Below the pieces are notes generated by a model. The model did not search any database and had not been told where the DNA came from. It saw only the letters and a list, made by a program, of their open reading frames with translations. From Anaerolineae bacterium (GTDB lineage Bacteria > Chloroflexota > Anaerolineae > Anaerolineales > Villigracilaceae), in the NCBI GenBank assembly GCA_017303735.1, contig JAFLCF010000150.1, positions 977 to 10,813 of the forward strand: 9,837 nt of DNA, written 5' to 3'. The position numbers and the translations under genes were made by a program. The number at the start of each line of letters is the position of its first letter. Position 1 is the first letter of the stretch. Positions 1 through 6,548 of the stretch are shown piece by piece.

Positions 1-67
1 TGAATTTTCTTCCATTCATTGTTTTGATAATACTATTGAAAAGAGATAACCAAACAAGGAGTAACAC

Positions 68-943
68 ATGTCTATCGTAAATGCAAAAGAAATCATGATC
101 CCTGCGGCGAAAGAAGGTTGGGCTGTGGGCGCGTTCAACGTGACCGACCTGCTGCAATTTGAAGCGGTGATCGACGCGGCGATCGAAAAGAAAGCCCCTG
201 TTATCGTGCAGACTTCCGTGAAGCCTTCACAGTTCCTCGGCACCAATATGATGGTGGCGATCTATCGCACATTGGCTGAATCTGCGCCCATCCCCGTCTG
301 CTTGCACCTCGACCACAGCACCGATATTGCTTATTGCAAGAAGTGCGCCGATGCTGGCTACACCAACATCATGATCGATGCTTCGAAGCAATCGTACGAA
401 GAGAATATCCGCCAGACCAAGGAAGTGGTGGACTACTGCCACAGCGTCGGCAATATCTCTGTTGAAGGTGAACTCGGCACCGTAGGCGGCGTGGAAGACC
501 AGATCAAGGTCGCAGAAGATGAAGCGCAACTCGCCAACCCCGAACAGTCGGTTGAATTCGTCGAACGCACTGGCGTGGATATCTTCGCACCTGCCATCGG
601 TACCGCGCACGGCGTGTACAAGACCAAGAATCCCAAGATCGATTTTGAACGCATGGCAACCATCCACAAGATGTTGAACAGCAATGGCATCAAGACCCCG
701 CTCGTCGTCCACGGCGGAACCGGTCTACCCGATGATTATGTAGTGAAACTGCTGCAGGCTGGCGGCGCGAAGTTCAACGTCTCCACCGAACTCAAGCACA
801 CTCTCATCAATGCCAAGTGGGAATATCTCAGCGCCCACCGCGATGAATATGACCCTGGCAAGCTCGATGTCTTCGTCCGCGATGCGACCCGCAAAGCCGT
901 GATGCACTGGATGGACAAGCTCGGTTGTAACGGGAAAGCGTAA
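68..943 (+). CDS. Class II ketose-bisphosphate aldolase (GatY/FbaA-type)
   Basis: A 291-residue zinc-dependent class II aldolase, expected to cleave or form a ketose bisphosphate using dihydroxyacetone phosphate, in the cytoplasm. The metal and catalytic motifs are intact: HLDH at 80-83 (catalytic Asp82, zinc ligand His83), EGELGTVGG at 133-141, GTAHGVYK with His181, and VVHGGTGLP with His215. NVSTELK at 237-243 is the phosphate-binding stretch and resembles tagatose-bisphosphate aldolases (GatY/KbaY) more than the usual fructose-bisphosphate form, so fructose- versus tagatose-bisphosphate specificity is open. Length is normal for the family (about 280-310). The ATG follows AAGGAG at 56-61 with good spacing. 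It is the first of three apparently co-transcribed genes (aldolase, aminotransferase, HAD phosphatase). Family assignment is firm; the exact substrate is not. Confidence 0.93.
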   Translation: MSIVNAKEIMIPAAKEGWAVGAFNVTDLLQFEAVIDAAIEKKAPVIVQTSVKPSQFLGTNMMVAIYRTLAESAPIPVCLHLDHSTDIAYCKKCADAGYTNIMIDASKQSYEENIRQTKEVVDYCHSVGNISVEGELGTVGGVEDQIKVAEDEAQLANPEQSVEFVERTGVDIFAPAIGTAHGVYKTKNPKIDFERMATIHKMLNSNGIKTPLVVHGGTGLPDDYVVKLLQAGGAKFNVSTELKHTLINAKWEYLSAHRDEYDPGKLDVFVRDATRKAVMHWMDKLGCNGKA

Positions 944-947
944 GTCT

Positions 948-1015
948 GACAATTGACAATCGACGATGGACGATGGAAGAGATCGTCCGCGGTCAATGGT
1001 CTGTGGTCCATCGTC
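948..1015. repeat. Heptad palindromic repeat, copy A
   Basis: The left half consists of four 7-bp units (GACAATT, GACAATC, GACGATG, GACGATG). After a 15-bp centre the right half runs as GGTCAAT, GGTCTGT, GGTCCAT, CGTC, largely the complement of GAC-type heptamers. The two halves can pair imperfectly into a hairpin. The element starts 4 bp after the aldolase stop codon and ends 17 bp before the AGGAG of the aminotransferase. It has no T-run, so it is not a standard terminator. It belongs with the elements at 6472-6537 and 7091-7152. Confidence 0.8.
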
Positions 1016-1047
1016 ATAACAGAAAATAATTTAGGAGAACAAGAAAC

Positions 1048-2157
1048 ATGACCAAGAATATTGAAGATTATTATGCCCCATGGGTTAAGGGCATTCCGAT
1101 GTACATTTCGGAGCACATTGAGTTGGCTTGGCGCAAGCCCGAATTACATCGCATGATGTCCAATGAAAATCCGCTGCCCCCTTCTGACAAGGTGTTGGAG
1201 GCGATGTTCAAATATGCCAAGATGACCAACCGCTACCCCGATCAGGGTCTCATCGTCCGCAGCAAGATCGCCGAGATCAACGGCGTAGCCGGTCCACAGA
1301 ATGTGATGATCGGCAATGGCTCCAGCGAAGTGTACGACAACATCTTCCGCATGTTCCTCGAACCGGGCGATGAAGTCATTCAACATACCCCCTGCTTCGG
1401 CATCTACGGCTTGCGTGGAACTCTGCTTGGCGCCAAGATGGTCTCTGTGCCGATGATCTACAAAGATCACAAACTCATCTTCGATCATGAAGGTCTGATG
1501 AATGCCGTCACCGACAAGACCAAGATCATCGTCATCCCCAACCCCAACAACCCCAGCGGCAACTTCATGGACCCGCAGCATTTTGAGCCGTTCGCCAAGT
1601 TGGGCATTCCATTGGTCGTAGACGAAGCCTACATTGAATATGCCGGTTTGGGCATGTCTCAGGTCGAGTTGACCAAGAAATACAAGAACGTGCTCATCAC
1701 ACGCACACTCTCCAAGGCGTATGGTTTGGCTGGTATGCGCTTCGGCTACACCATCGGTCACGAAGATGTGATCAAGCAGATCGCCGGTTCCCTCCTGCCG
1801 TGGAACGTAGGTACCATCCCCATGTGGGCCGCCCTTGCTGCGTTTGAAGATACCGAAGGTCTGGCGGAACGCGTCAAGTTTAACAACGATGCGGTGGACT
1901 ATATCAGCGAATCCTTGAGCGTCATCCCCGGCTTCTACGTCATGGAATCCAAAGCCAACTACATCCTGTTCGATTGCGGCGAAACCGGCAAGACTGGCAA
2001 GCAGGTACTCGAATATGCTGAAACCAAGGGCATCATCTTGCGCGGCGAGAGCAAGAAGTACGGCTCCGATGGCTGGTTCCGCGTGACGATTGGTTCCAAA
2101 GAAGAGAACGAACTCTTCGTCAATACCGTACTCGAATTCTTTGGTATGAAGAAATAA
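1048..2157 (+). CDS. HisC-like class I/II PLP-dependent aminotransferase
   Basis: A 369-residue fold-type I aminotransferase. Recognisable elements in order: SNENPLPPS (38-46), NRYPD (61-65), GNGSSE (89-94, cofactor phosphate region), NPNNPSG (165-171), DEAYIEY (192-198, Asp contacting the PLP pyridine), SKAYGLAGMRFGY with Schiff-base Lys223, and WFRVTIG with Arg345, the expected substrate-anion arginine. The order and length match histidinol-phosphate aminotransferases. No other histidine gene is nearby, so a different phosphorylated or amino-acid substrate is plausible. It starts at ATG 1048 with AGGAG at 1033-1037 and ends in tandem TAA codons. It lies between an aldolase and a sugar-phosphate-type phosphatase, which suggests a role in sugar-phosphate or amino-sugar metabolism, but this is inference. 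The aminotransferase call is firm; naming it hisC is not justified. Confidence 0.9.
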   Translation: MTKNIEDYYAPWVKGIPMYISEHIELAWRKPELHRMMSNENPLPPSDKVLEAMFKYAKMTNRYPDQGLIVRSKIAEINGVAGPQNVMIGNGSSEVYDNIFRMFLEPGDEVIQHTPCFGIYGLRGTLLGAKMVSVPMIYKDHKLIFDHEGLMNAVTDKTKIIVIPNPNNPSGNFMDPQHFEPFAKLGIPLVVDEAYIEYAGLGMSQVELTKKYKNVLITRTLSKAYGLAGMRFGYTIGHEDVIKQIAGSLLPWNVGTIPMWAALAAFEDTEGLAERVKFNNDAVDYISESLSVIPGFYVMESKANYILFDCGETGKTGKQVLEYAETKGIILRGESKKYGSDGWFRVTIGSKEENELFVNTVLEFFGMKK

Positions 2158-2167
2158 TAATTTGATA

Positions 2168-2200
2168 AGACCTGACAGGTTTTAGAAACCTGTCAGGTCT
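2168..2200. repeat. Perfect 15-bp-arm palindrome between aminotransferase and phosphatase genes
   Basis: Arms 2168-2182 and 2186-2200 are perfect reverse complements (AGACCTGACAGGTTT) around a TAG loop. No T-run follows, so simple intrinsic termination is unlikely. It begins 11 bp after the first aminotransferase stop and ends 6 bp before the AAGAGG ribosome binding site of the phosphatase. It has the look of a dispersed REP-like intergenic element. In RNA it would be a stable hairpin that could stabilise the upstream mRNA or tune the next gene. Confidence 0.85.
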
Positions 2201-2216
2201 ATTGAAAAGAGGAACT

Positions 2217-2975
2217 ATGTCCAAAATTAAGGCAGTCTTCTTCGACCAAGATGGCGTGATCATTGACACCGAGCGTGACGGTCATCGCGTGTCTTTCAAC
2301 ATGACCTTCAAAGAATTCGGTTTCACCGACGAATGGGATATCGAGTATTACCACGAGCTCCTACAGGTCGGCGGTGGCAAGGAACGTATGAAGAAGCATT
2401 GGCAGACCAAGGGCTTCTCCAAGCCGATGACCGAAGAAGAGATCGATGCGCTCGTAAAGGAAATGCACAAGCGCAAGACGGCTCTGTTCGTGGAACTGAT
2501 CGAGACGGGCAAACTGCCCCTTCGCCCAGGCATTCATCGGTTCATGAAAGAGGCGATGGACGCTGGTCTCAAACTCGCCATCTGCACCACATCCAACGAA
2601 CAGGCAGCCAAGGCGATCACCGAAGGTCCACTTAAAGACATCAAGTTTGAGGTGGTTCTGGCAGGCGATGTAGTCGAGAAGAAGAAACCCGACCCAGCGA
2701 TTTACAACCTCGCGCTTGAGAAACTTGGCTTGAAACCCGACGAAGTGATGGTCGTGGAAGACTCGAAGAACGGTCTCGCTGCTGCAAAGTCTGCGGGCGC
2801 GAACGTGATCGTGACTACTAATCACTACACCGAAAAGGAAGATGTCAGCGCGGGCGATGTGATCGTCTCTTGTCTCGGCGATCCGGATGGTGAAAAGGCT
2901 GAGATGCGCAAAGGCGATATCAAAGGCTTCGACGGTGTCGTTCACGTCAGGCAACTGATGGAATTGTTCGACTAA
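2217..2975 (+). CDS. CbbY-like HAD-superfamily phosphatase
   Basis: A 252-residue HAD hydrolase of the CbbY / beta-phosphoglucomutase-like group. Motif I is DQDGVIIDTERDGHR (nucleophile Asp10, acid/base Asp12), motif II CTTSNE (Thr/Ser), motif III the lysine in VVEKKKPDP, and motif IV VVEDSKNGLAAAKSAG. The cap region carries GGGKERM, and LPLRPG precedes the core. These segments closely resemble remembered plant and proteobacterial CbbY proteins, which dephosphorylate xylulose-1,5-bisphosphate, a misfire product that inhibits Rubisco. That makes a ketose-bisphosphate phosphatase role likely here, in keeping with the aldolase upstream. I chose ATG 2217 because AAGAGG lies just upstream; a TTG at 2202 would extend it by five residues but overlaps that ribosome binding site. 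A terminator follows directly, so this is probably the last gene of its unit. Confidence 0.88.
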   Translation: MSKIKAVFFDQDGVIIDTERDGHRVSFNMTFKEFGFTDEWDIEYYHELLQVGGGKERMKKHWQTKGFSKPMTEEEIDALVKEMHKRKTALFVELIETGKLPLRPGIHRFMKEAMDAGLKLAICTTSNEQAAKAITEGPLKDIKFEVVLAGDVVEKKKPDPAIYNLALEKLGLKPDEVMVVEDSKNGLAAAKSAGANVIVTTNHYTEKEDVSAGDVIVSCLGDPDGEKAEMRKGDIKGFDGVVHVRQLMELFD

Positions 2976-2979
2976 GTTT

Positions 2980-3019
2980 AAAAATGGGTGTATGGCGTAT
3001 TGTCATGCACCCATTTTTT
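2980..3019 (+). terminator. Intrinsic terminator after the HAD gene
   Basis: Arms 2980-2994 and 3004-3018 pair over 15 bp with one mismatch (core AAAATGGGTG / CACCCATTTT) around a 9-nt loop, and the 3' arm runs into TTTTTT. It starts 5 bp after the phosphatase stop codon. The A-tract/T-tract symmetry means it could also work on the reverse strand. It separates the aldolase-aminotransferase-phosphatase unit from the permease unit. Confidence 0.85.
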
Positions 3020-3216
3020 ATATAGACAACTCTGGCTGTATTTATAAACAAACCTATTTAGACGTACCCTTTTTTGAACGCCAGTGTTCTCAAATCAGAT
3101 TAATTAGCTCCATTGGGAGTAGGAGGTGTACCAACTCAACGACAACAAATGTGCTGCTTGTAAATTTGCTTTCTTGATCTACAAAACCAACTCAGAAATC
3201 AAGGAGAATTACGAAA
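3020..3216 (+). other. Gene-free upstream region / possible 5' leader of the permease
   Basis: About 200 bp of lower-GC sequence between the terminator and the permease ATG, by far the longest non-coding gap in the window. It holds a weak promoter-like pair (3074-3103) and a small CTCC...GGAG hairpin at 3108-3119. An AGGAGG at 3121-3126 has no usable start codon at proper distance. The permease's own AAGGAG is at 3201-3206. I recognise no known riboswitch. A regulated leader is possible but unproven. Confidence 0.4.
3074..3103 (+). promoter_or_regulatory. Possible sigma-70-type promoter for the permease unit
   Basis: TTGAAC at 3074-3079 and GATTAA at 3098-3103 are separated by 18 bp. The -35 is close to consensus and the -10 is weak. 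The position fits, after a terminator and about 115 bp ahead of the permease, but the motif match alone is thin evidence. Confidence 0.25.
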
Positions 3217-4917
3217 ATGGCTCAAAAAAGTCAAGCGCACGACAAGCAAGTCCTGCATAAATTGGGGTATGCGCAGGAACTTTCCCGCCGCATGAGCGGG
3301 TTCTCGAACTTCGCAATTTCATTTTCTATCATTTGTATTCTGGCTGGCGGTATCTCCGCTTTCCCAGCCGCGTTCAACGCATTGGGATCCGGCGGCGCCT
3401 TCCTCATCTGGCTGGTTGGTGGCGTGCTCGCAATGAGCGTTGCCTTCGGCATGGGACAGATCGCCTCCTCCTTCCCCACTGCGGGTGGTCTCTATCACTG
3501 GAGTTCGCACCTCGGCGGGAAGTTCTGGGGCTGGGCAACTGCCTGGTTTAACCTCATTGGTTTGGTCTGCGTGGTCTCTTCTGTAGATGTGTTGCTCTAC
3601 ACCGTGTTCTTCAAAGACCTACTCCTTGCCACCGTATTAGGCGTGGATGTTTCCGGTTGGGGTACTACTCAGCAAACCATCTTCCTCGTTATCGCACTGG
3701 GTTCGCAAGCCCTCTTAAATCACTACTTCATCGGCATCACAACCAAACTCACCGACTTGAGCGGCTACGTCATCCTCGGTCTGACGGTTGTTTTGATTAT
3801 CACCCTTTTCGCCTTCAGCTCCGTTCCCCTGGATTTCACCCGCTTGTGGACTTTCCAAAACGTGACCGGTGATGCGGGTGGCGCAGTGGTTCCCTTCCGC
3901 ACCGAGAGTGTTGCGCTCGCCTTCCTCTTGGGTCTTTCATATGTGTGTTACACCATCACCGGCTTCGATGCCTCTGCCCACACCTCTGAAGAAACTCAGG
4001 ATGCCCAGGTCAACGTACCGAAGGGCATGTGGACCGCCGTGTTCTGGTCTTGGGTCTTTGGTCTGGTGGCTGTGGCGGCGTACGTACTAACGATGCCAAG
4101 CCTAGAAGAAGCCCACGCCGCTGGCTGGGGTTCGTTCTTCTACATGTGGGGTTCCTCCAACATGCCCCAATGGTTGAGCGTCTTCCTTGCTGTTGGCATG
4201 GTGTTGGTCAACTACGTCTGTGCTTTGGCTGGTCTTACCTCCACTTCACGCATGATGTATGCCTTCGCCCGTGATGGTGGTTTGCCCGCTTCCAAGACAC
4301 TCGCAAATGTCAGCACCAAGTATCGAACCCCCGGAACCGCGGTTTGGGTTTCTGCCATCCTTGCATTTGCCAGCACCCTTTATGCCCCTGCTTACCTCAT
4401 TCTGGCTGTGGCTTGTGCTGTCTTCCTTTACATCTCCATGGTAATGCCTGTTGCGGCTGGTTTGCTCGCGGAAGGCGGAGCCAAGTGGAAGGAAAAAGGT
4501 CCCTTCAACCTCGGCGGACTTTCCAAGCCCAATGCAGTGCTTGCCACCATTTTTGGTATCACACTGGCGGTCAGCGGTTTCTTCCCGCCAAATGAGAAGG
4601 TGTTCTACTTCACGATCGTGTTTGTGGTTGCCTTGCTTGCATTCTGGTCGAAGAAATTCGCCCCCATCGGTATCGTAGTGGCTGTTATTGGCTATGCTCT
4701 CACCCTCCTTCCGGTCAATGAAGCCAATGTCTTCCACTTCCTTGTCCCCGATACCACCACTGCGATCATTGCCATCGTGGTTTCCATCGTAGGCACTGCC
4801 ATCACCTTCATGACCGGTGGTGAAGATTCTCGCTTCGAAGGCGTGCCCGAAGGCGAAAAGATCAAGGAACGCCAAGCCAAGATCGCCGAGATCGAAAAGC
4901 AATACGGCGAAGCGTAA
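3217..4917 (+). CDS. APC-superfamily amino acid / choline-type permease
   Basis: A 566-residue integral inner-membrane transporter with roughly 12-14 hydrophobic segments between residues about 30 and 533. Family hallmarks: LGYAQELSRRMSGFSNFAIS at 16-35 ahead of and entering TM1, SSFPTAGGLYHWSS at 84-97, GFDASAHTSEET at 249-260, and SRMMYAFARDGGLP at 344-357. These match the amino acid-choline transporter branch (GABA, choline, amino acid and amine permeases) rather than sugar or glycerol carriers. The C-terminus (about 535-566) is a charged, probably helical cytoplasmic tail. ATG 3217 has AAGGAG ten bases upstream. It heads the unit containing the FGGY kinase and dehydrogenase fusion, so it may import the compound they process, most likely an amine- or amino-group-bearing solute. 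The substrate cannot be read from sequence. Confidence 0.9.
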   Translation: MAQKSQAHDKQVLHKLGYAQELSRRMSGFSNFAISFSIICILAGGISAFPAAFNALGSGGAFLIWLVGGVLAMSVAFGMGQIASSFPTAGGLYHWSSHLGGKFWGWATAWFNLIGLVCVVSSVDVLLYTVFFKDLLLATVLGVDVSGWGTTQQTIFLVIALGSQALLNHYFIGITTKLTDLSGYVILGLTVVLIITLFAFSSVPLDFTRLWTFQNVTGDAGGAVVPFRTESVALAFLLGLSYVCYTITGFDASAHTSEETQDAQVNVPKGMWTAVFWSWVFGLVAVAAYVLTMPSLEEAHAAGWGSFFYMWGSSNMPQWLSVFLAVGMVLVNYVCALAGLTSTSRMMYAFARDGGLPASKTLANVSTKYRTPGTAVWVSAILAFASTLYAPAYLILAVACAVFLYISMVMPVAAGLLAEGGAKWKEKGPFNLGGLSKPNAVLATIFGITLAVSGFFPPNEKVFYFTIVFVVALLAFWSKKFAPIGIVVAVIGYALTLLPVNEANVFHFLVPDTTTAIIAIVVSIVGTAITFMTGGEDSRFEGVPEGEKIKERQAKIAEIEKQYGEA

Positions 4918-4940
4918 TTCGATATGTAGTAAGTAATAAT

Positions 4941-4998
4941 TGGAGATTGGAGGTTGGTAGATTGACGAAATCAATCTCTAATCTCCAATCTCTTTTTT
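4941..4998 (+). repeat. Heptad palindrome with T-run (terminator-like) before the kinase gene
   Basis: The left arm runs in GGAGATT/GGAGGTT-type heptamers and the right arm in TAATCTC/CAATCTC units. GAGATTGG (4943-4950) pairs with CCAATCTC (4985-4992), and GATTGA (4960-4965) with TCAATC (4971-4976) around a CGAAA loop. Six Ts follow at 4993-4998. The shape is an intrinsic terminator, yet it ends one base before the AAGGAG (5000-5005) of the kinase, leaving no room for a promoter. The heptamer differs from the GAC family elsewhere in the window. Confidence 0.75.
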
Positions 4999-5010
4999 GA
5001 AGGAGCACCC

Positions 5011-6486
5011 ATGAAATATCTGCTCGGCATCGACCAAGGCACAACACAAACTACCGCTGTCATCGTCAACGAACTCGGCGAGATGGTGGAAAAGAATTCA
5101 GCGCAGCTCCCGGCTCGGTTCCCGCAGGCAGGCTGGGTCGAACAAGAGCCGGAAGACATCGTCCGCACCGTCAAAGAAGCTTGCGCTCCGCTTTTATCCA
5201 AATATGAAATCTCAGCCGTCGGGTTTGATAATCAAGGCGAGACCTTTGTCGTTTGGGATGCAGAGACTGGGAATGCTGTTACGCCCGCCATCGTCTGGCA
5301 GGATACGAGAGGTCAGGCGGTTTGTGATGCGCTCGCCTCAAACGTGGATTTGGCTTGGTTGCGCCAAACGACCGGGTTGCTACTCGACAGTTATTTCTCC
5401 GCCCCAAAACTCAAGTGGGTGTTTGAAAATCATCCAGAGATCCGTCAGCGTGCGCATGAGGGCAAACTCAAATTCGGCACCACCGAAACCTGGGTGATCT
5501 GGAAACTCAGCGGCGGCAAACTACATGTGACTGATCCATCCACCGCATCACGCACGTTGTTGTTCGACATGAACAAATTTCAGTGGGATGAAAAATTACT
5601 GCAATTATTTGATGTGCCCAAAAGTATGTTGCCCGAAGTAAAACCATCCGCTGGTTATATTGGCGATGTAGATTTTGGTGGGCAAGGGCGAGCCTTACCC
5701 CTACACGCGTTGTTGGTAGACCAACAAGCCGCGCTATTTGGGCAGGCTTGTTTCAAAGCAGGTGAAATGAAGTGCTCGTTTGGCACCGGCAGTTTCTTAT
5801 TAATGAATATCGGTGATAAGCCAAAGTTATCCAACAATGGTTTGCTTACCACCGTCGGTTGGAATTTCAACGGGCATACTGCCTACGCGTTCGACGGTGG
5901 TATTTTCGTCACAGGCTCCGCGGTGCAATGGCTGCGCGATAACCTCAAATTTATTCCAGACTCCGCCGCAAGCAACGAATCGGCAAACAATTCAAAAGAT
6001 GCAGGTGTGGTAGTCATCCCCGCCCTGCAAGGACTCGCCGCCCCACACTGGCGCACCGATGTACAAGGCGCGATGTTCGGCTTGAACCGCAGCACCACTT
6101 CCGATGACATTGTCCGCGCTACATTAGATGGAATCGCCTGTCGTGTCTACGAAGTAGTCACCGCCATGTCGCAAGATAGCGGAACTCCCCCACCCTACCT
6201 CAAAGTGGACGGTGGTCCCGCGGGCAACCCGTACTTGATGCAAATGATCTCAGACCTGCTCAACCTGGAAGTGCGTGTCTCTGCTTCGGTAGAGGCGACT
6301 GCCATTGGTATTGCTCACCTGGCAGGCGTTTCGGCATTGGGAACAAGTTTTGAGCAGTTAGCAAATAACTGGAAAGCCGAGAAGGTTTATACTCCAAGCG
6401 TGAAGGAAGAGGAAAGAAGAAAGAAATTGGAACGCTGGAACAAGGCGTTGGATGCTGTTAAGAAATTTCACGACGATAGACAATAG
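5011..6486 (+). CDS. FGGY-family carbohydrate kinase, glycerol-kinase-like
   Basis: A 491-residue cytoplasmic kinase that aligns from end to end with my memory of glycerol kinase GlpK (about 500 residues): GIDQGTT at 6-12, GWVEQEPEDI (41-50), NQGET (74-78), IVWQDTR (94-100), FGTTETWVIWKLSGG (155-169), DQQAALFGQ (237-245), GTGSFLLMN (258-266) and VDGGPAGNPYLMQ (399-411). The expected reaction is ATP-dependent phosphorylation of glycerol or a related polyol. Two positions are unusual. The glycerol-binding NQRET of GlpK reads NQGET (Gly76), and the phosphate-1 arginine of DQGTTxxR is Thr15. Glu77, Tyr128 and Asp237, which match other glycerol contacts, are kept. The substrate may therefore not be glycerol, so I give no symbol. 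AAGGAG lies at 5000-5005. The C-terminal DDRQ and stop codon come from the repeat at 6472-6537. Confidence 0.88.
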   Translation: MKYLLGIDQGTTQTTAVIVNELGEMVEKNSAQLPARFPQAGWVEQEPEDIVRTVKEACAPLLSKYEISAVGFDNQGETFVVWDAETGNAVTPAIVWQDTRGQAVCDALASNVDLAWLRQTTGLLLDSYFSAPKLKWVFENHPEIRQRAHEGKLKFGTTETWVIWKLSGGKLHVTDPSTASRTLLFDMNKFQWDEKLLQLFDVPKSMLPEVKPSAGYIGDVDFGGQGRALPLHALLVDQQAALFGQACFKAGEMKCSFGTGSFLLMNIGDKPKLSNNGLLTTVGWNFNGHTAYAFDGGIFVTGSAVQWLRDNLKFIPDSAASNESANNSKDAGVVVIPALQGLAAPHWRTDVQGAMFGLNRSTTSDDIVRATLDGIACRVYEVVTAMSQDSGTPPPYLKVDGGPAGNPYLMQMISDLLNLEVRVSASVEATAIGIAHLAGVSALGTSFEQLANNWKAEKVYTPSVKEEERRKKLERWNKALDAVKKFHDDRQ

Positions 6487-6537
6487 ACAATAGACGATGG
6501 ACGATCTTCTATCGTCAGTGGTCTATCGTCTATCGTC
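6472..6537. repeat. Heptad palindromic repeat, copy B, overlapping the kinase stop codon
   Basis: It is an exact run of 7-bp units: GACGATA, GACAATA, GACAATA, GACGATG, GACGATC, then a TTC spacer, then TATCGTC, AGTGGTC, TATCGTC, TATCGTC. The second half is the complement of the first type of unit, so the whole can fold on itself. It encodes the last four residues of the kinase and its TAG (6484-6486). It ends directly before the AAAAGG ribosome binding site of the next gene. Confidence 0.88.
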
Positions 6538-6548
6538 AAAAGGCAATC

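Noticed and set aside
2..31. Possible promoter ahead of the aldolase (TGATAAT at 25-31)
   Set aside because: The -10-like element is fair, but the -35 region would be at the window edge and shows no match; not enough to call.
948..1015. Possible CRISPR or simple tandem repeat
   Set aside because: The units are 7 bp and invert at the centre, with no spacer-repeat pattern and no cas genes.
1144..1761. Long open frame (205 codons) on the - strand inside the aminotransferase gene
   Set aside because: It lies wholly antisense to a gene with intact catalytic motifs, its translation shows no recognisable domain, and similar antisense frames occur in the other genes (227-712, 2361-2954, 4246-4974), as expected from codon bias.
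2202..2216. Upstream TTG start for the phosphatase (five extra residues)
   Set aside because: The ribosome binding site AAGAGG lies within this extension and is placed correctly for ATG 2217.
2992..3177. 61-codon + strand open frame between the phosphatase and the permease
   Set aside because: Its start lies inside the terminator hairpin, it has no ribosome binding site, and the translation has no recognisable features.
3121..3216. AGGAGG at 3121-3126 suggesting a small upstream gene
   Set aside because: No ATG, GTG or TTG lies 5-12 bp downstream. The frame from GTG 3126 overlaps the AGGAGG itself and has no independent support.
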